Shown: piece by piece, positions 38,240-50,260 of the stretch
How the letters are laid out: every line of letters begins with the position of its first letter
Position numbering within the stretch: position 1 is the stretch's first letter
Source: Ischnura elegans
Taxonomy: Eukaryota > Arthropoda > Insecta > Odonata > Coenagrionidae
Assembly: GCF_921293095.1 (NCBI RefSeq)
Contig: NC_060259.1
Location: forward strand, 49,891,812-49,955,811
Length of the DNA: 64,000 nucleotides
Direction: 5' to 3'
Translations under genes and position numbers: made by a program
Notes under the pieces: model-generated
Database searches by the model: none
Told to the model about the DNA's origin: nothing
Seen by the model: only the letters and a program-made list of their open reading frames with translations

Positions 38240-38440
38240 AAACAAAGAAAAAAGAACCACGCGAGACTCATTCACATGGCCGAGGAGTATCGGAGAAATG
38301 GCAACCCGCTCGGCATGAGTTCGTGACGTCATCAACTTATTTGGGAAAGCGTTAAGCCCATCGATTTTTTATCGGGAATGGCTAGAGAAGTAGGGAATGG
38401 ATCGAAAAATGGAAATATATTTAAGTACGGTCAAAGATCA
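38240..38440 (+). repeat. Unclassified repeat family, copy 4
   Basis: Shared words are AACCACGCGAG, CGTGACGTCATCAACTTAT, GGGAAAGCGTTAAGCCC and GGATCGAAAAATGGAAAT. It may begin further upstream (about 38110), where it loosely matches the lead of copy 2. Confidence 0.6.
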
Positions 38441-40515
38441 ACTACATAACCACTATGAAAATATTAGGTGATGTCATGAATTTTGAAAAAGTAAAAGGTT
38501 ACAAAAAACACCGCTCGAACGGGATTGATGCGTCCTTGTAAATATAAATCATGAATGTAGATAGATAGTAATGTATTATACTCGCGACACGAGATGGCCC
38601 AGATCCACTTCATTGGAACGAGTCAATACCCTAAGCCTGATTCGGTCCTCAAGCAGACTCGTACCTACCGAACGATACACCCATAGCATGTCTACGGGTT
38701 GCCCTTGAAAGTCACGCCTCGCGGTTTTGAACGGAAGACCCACAACGGGGAATTTTCGCGCTAGAGAAAGCCTGAGGACGACGTGCAAACTAAGCAGGTC
38801 AGGAAAAAATGAAATCCTACACCACCTTTGAAACAGCGAAGATCTTAGATAGAATGTAGTCAAGCAGTGAAAAGCCATCTGTCAATATTAGATCTGTGCA
38901 CACTTGACACCATTTAAGGAGTGAACTTTTCCGACAGAGGCAATTGAGCAGCCATTCTTCAGCGTAAACGTCGCCCTTACCACCACTACCGCCTATACAT
39001 ATATGTATAAAATGCTAGCACGAGACGTTTCCTTGCCTGTTTGTTTCTTTACCTCTTTAAAAAACCTGAATAGTAGAGGCATTTCCATTGTAGGATTCCA
39101 ATCTGAGGAAGAAAAATAAACTTTTCATACAACAAATTAACTTAAATAATCAACTAGGTTCAATACACTGAATCATCATCAAGACTAGTGGTGAAAGAAA
39201 AAATGACAGTTCGTTCAAATAGTAGAATGCAAAATTAACGTTATAGGAAGCAAAGTTTTTATTTTCCTTTCTCACCAAATATGTAATAAAATTAATCCAC
39301 AGGGTAAAAGTTACTCCATGAACTTCCAGCATCCAAAGTTACACGATAACAAATGGTTTCGCAACGATAACTTACTCACCAAATACTTACTGCATACAAA
39401 ATTGAGACAGGCAAATTTTAAAAAGGGTCTACTCTATGTAACCTCAAAACTTCAAATGGTAACATAATTTATGAGAAAGTAATTCGTCACGAAAGAAGAC
39501 CGGTCGAGCGGGAGTGAGGCATCCTCTCGTCTGCATGACCAATACCGCCATTTATTTTTATTATCCCCTGTAGTCAAGGAATTATTCAACACTTGAATTA
39601 TGGTAAAATGTGAGATTTCTCAACTAAAAATGTGATTTTGAGAAAAATGCGGAGCGTAAAAGGAAATCGCTCCAAAGATCTAGAAACTACTTATTCAGCG
39701 ACCCGATTGATCTCAGCCCTCTAGGAAGGCCACTTGATTTCCCCACCGGATTGTCGTCTACACTGCTGCAGACGTTTCGGAAACATAGTAGGTTCCCAGC
39801 TTCAGGACTTCGAGTCGGCAGCAATGTCAAAAATAGCCGGTGGAAAGCACGAGTAACTTTCCTAGACGCTATACGCGGGTAAAACACAAGCAGCACCGTA
39901 CTCAATTATTAGGAAATAGATCACTAGGAGAAGGCCTACAGGGCCCAGAGGTGGAATTCTGTAACTCGGAGATGCGGAGAAGCCAGTTCTCTGTCGGGAG
40001 CTAGTGCGAGCTCCTCCACCTCCGTGGTTTTCCGTCTGTTTTCTAGCTGTTTCCGAGAATACATTCACAAAACTGCCACCCCTGGCATCGCGCTAGGCCC
40101 CTCTTCCGTATATTTTAGTCAATACAACTTTGTTAAAGAGGTAGAAATTAACAATAAACCCCTTAGAACTTGGGTAAGAACGAGCCAAAGGATATACTTC
40201 GTTATGCTTAAATTTGAGATTTCTAGCCCGACATGGATAAATTATAAAATGTGTAAAATGCATTATTGTCAACATTATTTCCTTCTCTACGGTTAGGTGG
40301 GCTAAGATTTTCTTCAGGGTAGGTCGCCATATTCAGAATGAGTAAAACGTTCTCATGGACTGATTTTGAAAAATCATAGTAACACGGGAATGTAATAAAG
40401 GTGTTATATTTCGTCGATCATCATTTCGGCTCATCGAACACCAATTTCTTTAACGGTCATTGTAGCCATTTACTTAACACACATTGTACAAAAAAATGCA
40501 TACGTGGTTATATAT
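38441..40515. other. Gene-free stretch
   Basis: Contains a locally GC-richer block (38580-38880) with a 100-codon antisense frame and another at 39960-40100. Neither is recognised. Both may be transposon debris. Confidence 0.35.
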
Positions 40516-40705
40516 TGTAACGGGCCGCGGCCTACCTCTTAGCGCACGGAGCCCCTAAGGAAAACCCCGGGAGGTGGGAGGCGTGAGGGCCCTCAACGAA
40601 GGGGATGGGGAGAAGGGCTTTGGCCCATGTAAAACGGGAAATAAAGAGACCTCGAAGTGAGTGAACGTAATTTCTACTATCCTTCTCCCGCCAGCCGGCG
40701 TTACA
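40516..40705. mobile_element. Solo LTR (190 bp) with 4-bp target duplication
   Basis: Begins TGTAACGGGCCGCGG and ends GCCGGCGTTACA, the TG...CA form with a 7-base inverted end (TGTAACG/CGTTACA). ATAT lies directly before (40512-40515) and after (40706-40709), as a 4-bp target-site duplication. It is far richer in GC than its flanks and carries AATAAA near 40640. It could be a solo LTR of a Gypsy-like element or a short TRIM-like LTR. No internal domain is present. Confidence 0.75.
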
Positions 40706-40811
40706 ATATGTATAATCAATACCAACGGCGGTGTATTAACCAACACTGAGATAACACAATTCCGTTTTGACCATCACTATCAAATTCTCATTCATTCATA
40801 TTAAATAGACA

Positions 40812-41477
40812 ATAGGGTGGTTTCCTATTATTTTTTATTGCCTAAATCGAAAGATTATTACTCCTGGAGTACGTACTTCACGATTTTAGATTTTTAAATG
40901 ACGATACCTATTTTCGCGATTAAATGAAAAGTGAAAGATTTCAAGCGCGCGAAAACGCGACGCTTAAGTATGAATGCCGGGAAATATCTCCGTACGTCGC
41001 ATTTCTGGTTCCCCCTCCCGCCTTGTGAGGTGACCTTGATCGAGGCTCTGAGCGCTGATAGGACGCAGGATGCTAGCGGGTAGCTGAGTACCTTGCTGGC
41101 TGGTAGCGTTTGGCTTAAAAAAGGTTTATTAATACCTTATCAAACGAAGAAAACTTTCCGACCTTAGCCAGTTTTAATAGGTGATTATTAAGACATGTTT
41201 CCCTAAGCTCTGTGCCTCATGCCTGCATTGGTTATCTCGGACGATGTATAACTCCTATCCTCTCGTGTAGAAACTAGGTCCCTGTGACGTCACGTGGAGT
41301 GGAATCGCATGGGCGCCAATCTGGCCTTTTTCAAACGAGGATAAAATTTGACCCTTGCCATTCGTCTAAACCGGTATTTCAAAAACCAAATAATTTGTGT
41401 ATTATGAATACACTAATGGTGGGTAACAAATCGCAATCAATGCCTTTCGTTTTCTTTGATGAAGGAAACTACCCTAT
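40812..41477 (-). mobile_element. 667-bp MITE family, copy C (full length, 666 bp)
   Basis: Inverted relative to the other copies. Ends are ATAGGGTGGTTTCCT on the left and AGGAAACTACCCTAT on the right. It contains the intact palindromic GTGACGTCACGTG at 41284-41296. An ORF of about 71 codons (41284-41499) runs from inside it across the right end. It sits 106 bp from the solo LTR at 40516. Confidence 0.93.
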
Positions 41478-42242
41478 TACGTTATTATTCACATATTAGC
41501 ATTCTAAATTCGCGTTAAGTGTGCATTTTAAGAACTGCCTGTAGTAAAACTAAGAGATAACTAATGATTTCCTGAATATTTATGAATTATAAAGCACATT
41601 AAAATTGAAAGAACAAACACTGCGAATCGTTATTAAGATCACAAGCATTCGCAAATACTTTCAATCAAATATTTCTGCAAATTGAACCAACTCAAAATAT
41701 TCGGGGAATATTAACTATGTTTGCCAATTTGGACCACCTCAGTCAGTCGTTGTGTATCCATTTTGTTCTTTTCTCTGTCAAGTTTTGCACAATAGAAATT
41801 ACCATTAGTGCGTTTCATATGGCTTCTCTGTCTTCATTTTCTGGCTGTAGTTTAAGTAGTTAATGGATCAGAAAAAAGATGACTTTTTACAGCACGAGAG
41901 ACAACTTAGGTGATGAAGCTTCAAATTACAAAATAATCTGAACTAATTCGTGCTCTACTACTATCGTTACAGACGTCTCTTCCATTAACTGCAACATTAG
42001 CACCACGAATCAAACTCCTACTAACCTCTCCTTAGCACTGCGGTATAAATGCCTTTTTTTGGAATTTTTTATTTCCTACAACATTAATTAAATCTACTTT
42101 TTTCCTTCCCTGCATGTATTCAAGGCAGGATTCATGTCTTCAAAGGGTCTATTTGCCACTAACATTTTTCATCTTTTATCCAAACTTCCCTTCCACTATT
42201 CCTCTTGACTCTCGATAAAAGAATAAATAGCCAAAGCGTACA
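41478..42242. other. Gene-free stretch
   Basis: AT-rich, no recognisable gene or element. Confidence 0.4.
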
Positions 42243-43820
42243 GGGACCGTAGTCTGTATTTCGTCGGTACCGCACCGGTCGCTTTCCCTTCCCAGCCCAC
42301 CGACAGCACATCATTCCGTACCGACGACTGTTTCCATACCGACGACGGCTAATTCAGCGATTCAGTATGGTCGTCGGTATCAAACCAGTCGGTACGGTTC
42401 CCCCTCCTTCTCAAACAGGGAAAATCCGAATATATCCGAAGTTAGAAGTCATCTAACGTGTCTCCACCAATGAAAGAAGGGTAAAAACAAGTGAAGACTC
42501 ATTGGCACAGTTTGTTGTCGTCATTCTCAATCTTTTTATTTGCGGAAATTACGACTTATTGCTAGATTAAGATAAACGATATTGGATAAGTTGTTAACAA
42601 TGCTTATATAATGTGTGGTAGTAATGCTGTACCTACAGAATCGAAGGAAACAATATTACAACATCACAATAAAGTTTGTATGTGATGGAGATTGTTGTTG
42701 CTGGAATGAATTATTGAAACTATCCTTGGGATCGTAGTTTCTTTTTTTTAATATTGGTTCCGTATACTGCTATTTATTCATGATTTGGTAATATAGTTTT
42801 CATTAAGTAAGTTCCGTCTAAATGTTATCAACGGAAGGTTATGCCATTGGCACCGTAGCAGACCAAAATAACATACCATGGAACGTGAACGTAGGATTCA
42901 AAAGCAAATGTAAATGTCATATTAGAGGAACAAGTTAGGAAATTGTTATAAAAATGTGGAACTGGGTGTAATTAAAAGAAGTGTAATGACGAGGAAGTAA
43001 AGAAATTGTGATTGGGTGAAATACATATGTTTAAGTTGCGCATTCCAAGTGAGAGAAAATGATAATATTACGGTAAACCTCATACTTATTAACAAATGTC
43101 TTCTTTTATCGTCAAGGGAATCAATGGATGACGATAAAATGAAATAAAGTTGCCTGTTACAAATGAAAGAAACTGATACCGTTGTGGCAAACTTCATACT
43201 TAAATAAAAAGATCTTATTTCTATGCCGAGAGAAACGCCAAATGATGATTGAGTGAAATAATAGTTGCCTATTCAGAGTGAGATAAAGTGATAACATTGC
43301 GGTAAAACTCATATTTAATCAAAAATATCTTTTTTATGTCAAAGGAGCAAATAAATGATGATAGAGTGAAAGAAATCCTATTACAAGCGAGTGAAAGTGG
43401 TAACATAAATGAGAGAAAGTCATTATATAGTGGCAAACCTCATGTTTATTAACCATTATCTTATATTTATGTCAAGGTAAACAATTTAGATGTTGACACA
43501 GTGAATTATAGTGGCCTATTCGAAGGGGCAGAAAAAAGATAACATTGCAGCAAACCTCATTATTTACTCGGTGATGAGATAAAAACAAAATAAAACGTAC
43601 AATGCGCACCGGGGAGTTGATGAAACCCACTAGTCGGTGGCCGTACCGACACCTTTTTGCTGTCGGCAAGGCTACCGACGATCTCTCGCCCTCACGTCGG
43701 TGACGCACCGATCGGGTTCGTACAGAATCGCACGACTTCTTACCGGGAGTCGGTGTGACGTCGCACCCGACGAATCGGTGCCGCACCGATCGGTTTGGAG
43801 TTACAGAATACGGCCCCAGA
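42243..43820. mobile_element. TIR-bounded element with internal tandem array
   Basis: The left end (about 42243-42290: GGACCGTAGTCTGTATTTC, then CGGTACCGCACCGGTCG) and right end (about 43770-43815, reverse complement GGGGCCGTATTCTGTAAC, then GTGCGGCACCGATTCG) are imperfect inverted repeats. Both sub-terminal zones are crowded with CGGT/ACCG words (CGTCGGTA, CACCGATCGG). The interior is AT-rich with a tandem array, and no transposase is visible. It is probably a non-autonomous DNA transposon; termini are approximate. Confidence 0.6.
42960..43565. repeat. Degenerate tandem array, about five units of ~117 bp
   Basis: A conserved word, GGTAAACCTCATACTTATTAA and variants, recurs at 43072, 43186, 43301, 43432 and 43549 (steps 114, 115, 131 and 117). 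Each copy is followed by TATCTT-type and TATGTCAAGG-type words and a GATGATnGAGTGAAA block. Units are strongly diverged, so the array is old. Confidence 0.8.
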
Positions 43821-45650
43821 TACGCGTGGTGCGATTTGGGAGAGACCGCCATTTTCTATGAAATCATTTCCATTACCTAAACACAGGATCATACCACGCT
43901 GGTAATAGCGCTAAATAAAACAAAATTAACTTCAGAAATATGATATGTAGTTAAAGCTATGTGAATATAACCTACCTGTTTTCAATAACTTCTTTGTATT
44001 GTGTGCTGCCTAATCACCAGGAAAACCGTTCCCTCGCAATAAGTATCCACGCTCTACAGCTCCCTATATGTGTGTGTGTATGAGCGCACAGTAAAGTTTT
44101 TCGGCCTTGCGGGGTTACGCTACGCCTGAGGCCAGATCCACCACTCGTGAAAATTTTTACCTTGCATTCCCTGAAGGGTCTGGATTTTGAGAGGAGTTAA
44201 CGGTAAGGGTGGGCGACAAATCTGATGTCGCGCGTAATTTTAGAAATGCATCGCAACTTCTTGGGCCGCATATAAAATTGCAGAACTAACGGTTGTTACC
44301 TTCAATGTATCGAGACGATGCAGATATAAACATGGAAGAACCTTAATACCTTTTTGTCGACAGCAATAGTAGAAATTCACGAATTTAAGTTGCAGGAGGG
44401 CACATTCCAAAGGACACAACGAAACAATTTGTGCATACACAAACGCACCCCACCTCTTGCAGCAAAAAAAAAGCCTGCACGCTATCAAAATGTATTTCTA
44501 GCAATATTACTCTTATACGGCACTTGCCTTATCACACAAGCAGAAATTTAATAAAATTCATCGTAATCCGTACAATATTCTTTTTCGCCAAAACCAAAAA
44601 TTCAGCCGCCGATGAATCCACAAAAAAAAAGAAAATAAATACCAATCGCCCTGAGGACCTATAATCCAACGGTCAATAAATTGTCTACATTTATGTAGCA
44701 TTTTCTGAGAGTATAGTTATCTACCATAATCACATCACATCTTATAAATCGTCTTATAATTGCATTCTCACAACAGGTACATCAGAATAAAATTATTCTA
44801 CATAATTAACAAATAGAAATATATCCATCTGACTCGAAATATTCGTAGAAATAGACCTCACATCCTTGTTTTGATTGTGGTCACTGCGTATTTTCACTGC
44901 CGAGTTATTTCTAACACTTTCGCTGCTTCTTTACCGTTCATCTTCCAGCGAAAGTTGCAAATACACACATTTCTAAATATAAAATCACTGAAAACAACAT
45001 TCTTTCGTAAATTATTACAAGTAACTATGCAATCAACGTCAATGGACGCAAAAAGTTAACAACAATCGTTATCGTAAGCTAACTCGCTATCCCGACGCAC
45101 ATTGCATTGGTTTATTACCTCCTTAAATATAGTTTTTCACCACGTTAACAATGTTAAATTCCAACGCATACTCTGCTGAACTTCATCACTTCGATATCCT
45201 TGTATATTTTATCGAACATGAAGATTAATTAAAGTCCATCCCAGAGGACCAATTACAGCGAAGTCAATAAAATAAAAACCTTTTTCTTGAAAAATACATA
45301 CACTTACACTTCTTACATGTTCATCGGTGAAACCATATTTAAGCCAATTGATCTGGAAAATAAAAACATCCACTTTTCATTTTTAGGTAGATAAAAAGAA
45401 AGAAAGCGCGCTTACACGGTGATAACGGCAGCGGTCAGTGAAAATAAACCTTTAAAACAAGAGAGGCTTCCGATAGAACCTAGTCCACCACTTTAAAGCC
45501 TTTCGAGTATTTTAATGGTGGGCCGGGTCCATTTCTTTTCATACCGTAAACCCTAAGATTCAATCAAGCCAGGAAAAGCCACTAGTCACCTAAAAAGCTG
45601 TGTAGTGATTACCCTCTAAGGCATCACCGGGACTTACATCATTAGGCCTT
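43821..45650. other. Gene-free stretch
   Basis: Short frames only (the largest 82 codons antisense at 44488-44240). No recognisable elements. Confidence 0.4.
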
Positions 45651-45654
45651 AGGG

Positions 45655-45890
45655 GATCGGGTTAGTGCGGAAGCTAACGTTGGCTTCCCACCCCGTGGGC
45701 TGGGGTTCAAGTCCGGGCGGTAGCGGAAATTTTTCCAGTCGCTCGATCCCAGATCGAGTGCTTTGTTGAGGGCACTTCTAGTTCATCACATCGTCGGATG
45801 GGACGTGGTTCCCTTGGCGTCTTTCGTTCAAAACAAGCTAATGCCAGAGCCGGGTTTCACTACGCTATTCTTCCGTTACACCCCCCGACG
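45655..45890 (+). mobile_element. tRNA-derived SINE
   Basis: A tRNA-related head with an A-box-like GGTTAGTGCGGAAGC and a B box GGGGTTCAAGTCC. A body follows with GAGTGCTTTGTTGAGGGCAC, CATCGTCGGATGGGACGT and GGCGTCTTTCGTTC, ending near GCCAGAGCCGGGTTTC. This body order is familiar from a widespread arthropod SINE type with Pol III control. Confidence 0.75.
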
Positions 45891-46019
45891 GTGCAAATAA
45901 CATGCGGTCGCCTCCTCCAAATACATTCCAATATCGAGGATGGAGCGAGAGTTAAAATCAAGCATCGCGATGACAATTCCAATTATTACCGCTAAAACTG
46001 TCACGACAAACTATCGTGA

Positions 46020-46735
46020 CATATCACCAGTTAAAAATGGTCTCTCAAAAGAAATCACGATAATTCACCCGATAAAATATCACAAGTCTTTGTATATCAG
46101 CAGGCCACCCGGCGTTGCTGGGGAAGGATTGAACCCAGAGAATTTGGAGAAACTTGGAATTCATGGTCACATGGATGAATTTTTAGCAAAGGAACAAAAC
46201 AGGTATGATGATGGTATACATATGTAGCAACAAACAATCGAAAAAACGACTTCCGTATACCGCGCACAGGATCAGCTTATACCCCGCTTCACAGCATTGA
46301 TCATTAGGTGTGTCCGTACGTGCGTAGGCCAAAAACGTCGAGTGAACGCATACCTCAACAAAAAGGTTTGCACCTAGAGGATTAATAGTTAAGTGTAGAA
46401 TCCTTTGAGTTATGCTTTTCCTTTGAGCGTGTCAGGAGGCGTGCCTACCCGGCAGGATGACCAACCCCAGAAGTTGTGTGACGTGACGTAACTAACGGTA
46501 ATGAGAAAGCGACCTAAAGGACTAGTCGGACGCAACCGAAAGTAGTAAGGTAAAGAACCGAAAGTAGAATGATAGATACCGTGATATAAAATTTTTTGGG
46601 ATGATAAATCATGACATTTCACCGAGAGGCGATGATACACCGTTTATCACGCTGGTCCATCACGATATTTACATCGGGCGTGTCATGGTGATTTTTATTA
46701 TCGGGCGTTATATCACGATTTTTATCGTACAACAA
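46020..46735. repeat. Imperfect inverted repeats with ATCACGAT words
   Basis: The left side (46050-46085: AATCACGATAATTCACCCGATAA) and right side (46650-46735: ATCACGATATTTACATCGGGC and ATCACGATTTTTATCG) are inverted relatives, with further copies nearby. This suggests the ends of a worn DNA transposon. Exact termini are not defined. Confidence 0.4.
46101..46202 (+). other. Exon-like segment between inverted repeats
   Basis: An open segment (frame 45940-46227) reads SRPPGVAGEGLNPENLEKLG, then HGHMDEFLAKEQNR. It has an acceptor-like TATATCAG at its start and a good donor, AACAG|GTATGA, at its end. The amino-acid composition is more protein-like than the surroundings. I do not recognise the protein. 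It could be an exon of an unassigned plus-strand gene, or transposon-derived. Confidence 0.3.
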
Positions 46736-47016
46736 CGCATCAATAATGGCCAAAACTCAAAATAGGATGGCCGATATATTAATTTCGTAATATTTCTATG
46801 AGTCGCCAAGGTCTACTTACCCACTAATACGAACTGGTGTTTCTTGGGGGTCAAGAGGCTAATTCAGCGGATTAGAAGAAAATTCTAAGGATAAAATTCA
46901 CCTTTCGCCGCCCACCTTAGTTACTCCTATGCTTCCTCGTTATTAGAGTACAGAGTGATAGACAGGGGAAAGTAGTATTCACCCAATGGTCAGTGTCATC
47001 GCAGGGTACACACACC

Positions 47017-47222
47017 CTTCTCGTAATGATGAATATTAGAACACACATGATAGATGAATCGTCTGCCCTGAAGACCATAATGTTAACTTCAGACTCACCA
47101 ACAACCAAAAGTTGACTCAAAGAATAAAAACGATGAGCCAAAAATGTCGAGTAGTGACTTTTCTGAGCACCAAACACAAATGTATTACAATGAAATAAAA
47201 AGCTTCATAGTGGTTCACAAGC
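47017..47222. repeat. Dispersed repeat, copy 2 of 2
   Basis: Match to 35748-35952. Both copies start at CTCGTAATGATG and end shortly after TAGTGGTTCACA. This suggests a short interspersed element or a duplicated fragment of a larger one. Confidence 0.9.
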
Positions 47223-49490
47223 ACCAGCCAACCTGGTAAGATCACCCTGGCACCGGGCTTAGGCCCCCCCCCAAAATGCTCTTGTCTACAGTGAAGCTTA
47301 TATAAAAGGTGTAATAAAAAATGACTGTTTACTTGAACTTGAAGTTTTTTTTGCTGTCATAAATTTATCTGTTTTCATTAGTTGCTTCATTTGCAATGTA
47401 CTTAGGGTAAAAAGAATAATTAAAAAATAACTAAACAAAGTTGTCAGAAGATAAAAGAGAACCTGATGTTTTTATAAGGGTTATTTTAGTTTTTTTAAGA
47501 TTTAAGTGCAGTTTCAAGGAACAAACTCAATAAAAAGTATATGACATTATATAATGGCCAACACATGTACTTACTCAAAAACAGCCAAATTGTTCGGCAT
47601 GATTTTTTATAAAACCATGATTAATAAAAATTGCGAAAAAACTAATTTCAAACCCAAAGGATAAAAAACGCATGACTGAAATTTGACTGACTGGTTTGAT
47701 TCATAATTTTCTAAGGCACATATAATGAAATTTCAGAAGAAAAATTGCAATTACATACTTCACTAATCAATTCGAGAGTTGTAAGTTCTTTTGAATTTAT
47801 TTTAATTTTGAGGAATAGGAAAAATGGTAACATAAAAATATTTTACCCTAAACCATGTTGTTTTAATGTAAAAAATTTATTTCACATCATAAATTCATGA
47901 TCTAAAACTTAGATTTATCAATAATTTTGAAATAATGCCTAATATGTGTTGCATCCCAACCATTCACTCTCATTTCCAGGCTATGGTCCAGTCAAAGAAA
48001 GAAATCAGGGGGAGCAATAATAATGTAGTCGCACATTTTTCCACAGTGTTAAGGCATGAAAAACTCACCAACATGAGAGAGTGGTATCACGTGGTGTAAT
48101 ATCAATGATATTTTTAACCCTTGTATATGACCCTCAGCAGTAAGACGGTGAAATGAACGACTTTCAGTTAACTCTTTTGAGTGATACCTTGGGGGATATT
48201 TCCCAGGAAAGTATGATGCACACTTTCGTGAAAAACTACCTCAATACATATCTGAGGGAGATAGTTGCATGGTAGGACCCACAGAAATTGACCACTTTCT
48301 CTGTATCTTACAAAGCTATTTATGCCATCACTTCGCCTCTTGGCGATTAGAAGATACATCACCATATCTTAAATCCATTCACTCTATTAGCTTCTAAACA
48401 CAGTTAAATGGGAAAAGAGATGCATAAATAAAGAGTTGAGCCCAAAGTAATAAATTATATGCTTCTGAGTATGCATAATATGTTTTTAGGAAAAGGCTTC
48501 GGTGGAATTTGACAACTTTCCACCCTTATAAGTATTACCCAAGGTGCAAATTATGTATTACTGTTGCTTCAAAATTCGACTGGGTGTGGGAAGCAGGAAT
48601 GGACTGGCAATCTTATACTTTATACTTTTGGTTAGCTATGATATGGCCTTAAGCTGAGATACCTTAGTTTAAGATTTGCTGTAAGAGGTAAGTTTGACAT
48701 GAACAAAAGGAATAAACTTCAAATCACTATAGCATCTGAAGTTCATTCCTTTAATAGCTATCCTTCACTGTTTTAAGTGTTTCAGTGTCATTATTCATGG
48801 TACAAAATGGTTTTGATTTTGCATGGCTCATTAACTGTTATAAATCCCCTTAAATTCATTGACTCTAATAAACTAATTTCAGTACCCTAAGAATTAAGTT
48901 TTTAAATAGAATTCTTTTAATGTGAACTGCTATGCTGTGATGTAATGAGCTAGGAATTTATTTGGGTTACTTCATTTCTTAGGGCTAACTGCAGCTAACG
49001 CATGCAAGCTATAAGAAGATTTTATAACAATTGCAGCATGACACTGATTTCTTTGCTAACTTGAGATAGCAGTCGCTAATTAAAACAGGAATAAATGTCC
49101 TAGTTAAGTATTTTCAATAATTTAAAATGTTATATCTTCAATAAATTAAATTTTCATTAAAATACTAGCATATTTAACAGTTCCTTCACCTTATTTTCAC
49201 TGTTCAGCTTAGATTCATCTGGTACATCTAGGTTGCATTATTGGACGGTTTTGGGACCAGTGCAAATACCATTTTAAAAAGCCCTCTTATTTGGCTGTGT
49301 TATGGAACAATAACAGATCCTCAAAAATTTCAGGGGGTAAGGTGGGTAGAATGAGGAAGTCCCGATTTTCAACATTGAGTGCCACTGCAATGGGCCAAAT
49401 CTAAGGCCATGTCTCTAATCTTTATGGTCTCTAATCTCTCCAACATTGGAGCTACAAGGTCATGATTTAGTTAAATATTTTGTATTTTCA
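47223..49490. other. Gene-free AT-rich stretch
   Basis: No convincing gene. A splice-acceptor-like pyrimidine tract near 47960-47979 is followed by a 39-codon open frame, judged too weak to annotate. Confidence 0.4.
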
Positions 49491-49494
49491 GTAG

Positions 49495-49740
49495 TTTAGA
49501 GGGTAGAGGAATTGGTTCCTGAATGAAGGTTTCCGGGTTCAAATCCAATTTGAAGGCTTCAGACACCACCTAAGCAAAATCTCAAAGTGTGAAAGGAAAG
49601 GAACTGTCTCCATGCCCTGAAAGTGTATTCCAGTGGTAGTAGTAATATCTATACAGAAAATGACATACAAGTCTAGGATAAAAAAAAATAAGTATTGGAA
49701 CTGCCACTGCCCTGGGTTCACTCAAAATTACATAAATTTA
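49495..49740 (+). mobile_element. tRNA-derived SINE remnant
   Basis: A head-like GAGGGTAGAGGAATTGGTTCC and a B box GGGTTCAAATCC about 40 bases later. A non-coding body of about 190 bp ends near GCCCTGGGTTCACTC. Confidence 0.45.
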
Positions 49741-50006
49741 CTTATTCCCTTCATATAAAATATCACAATTTCCTAAATAAATGTCCAAGTGGGAAAAAAC
49801 AGCATTCCAAGAGTATAAACCCTTTCCTGCCAGCGCCTACAGGAGGTAAATGTTTTCCATGCCACAAGTAGCATAACAATATTTTAACTTCTCTCTATGG
49901 AGCTTTTATTTTGGAAATCAGTTGCCCTGGTATTCTTGTCCCTACAATTCAAGACCCAACTCAACGGAACACCCTGCCATTATCCCCGCCACTGGACTAG
50001 GCCCTC

Positions 50007-50260
50007 CAGTGGCATAGCCAGGAATTTTGTTCGGGAGGGGTCCAAAACCAGGAGGGAATATTTTTGAAAAAAAAAGGTACCAAGTAGAGAATTTTTAACT
50101 AATTTTAACACTTTTCATAATCGAAAAAAACTTCATTTATTGAAGAAATATTTTGTAAACTCATGATTTTTCAATATTTTTTTCCTTAATCAAAGGAAAA
50201 TAATTGTGTTTCTATATTTCAGGGGGACCCTGGACCCTGAGACCCTCTATGCCAATCCCT
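50007..50260. mobile_element. Short hAT-like element, copy 3 (diverged)
   Basis: Starts CAGTGGCATAGCCAGGAAT and ends near a complementary CCTCTATGCC. It is related to the copies at 53388 and 55170 through the GGAGGG, GAATTTTTAACTAATTTT and GGGGGACCC words. No target duplication is clear. Confidence 0.55.

Noticed and set aside
42960-43565. CRISPR array
   Set aside because: Units of ~117 bp are degenerate throughout, with no short identical repeats or unique spacers, in an animal genome.
47980-48099. Terminal exon after a pyrimidine-rich acceptor
   Set aside because: Only 39 codons, no recognised product. Its frame does not continue the exon-like segment at 46202 in an obvious way.
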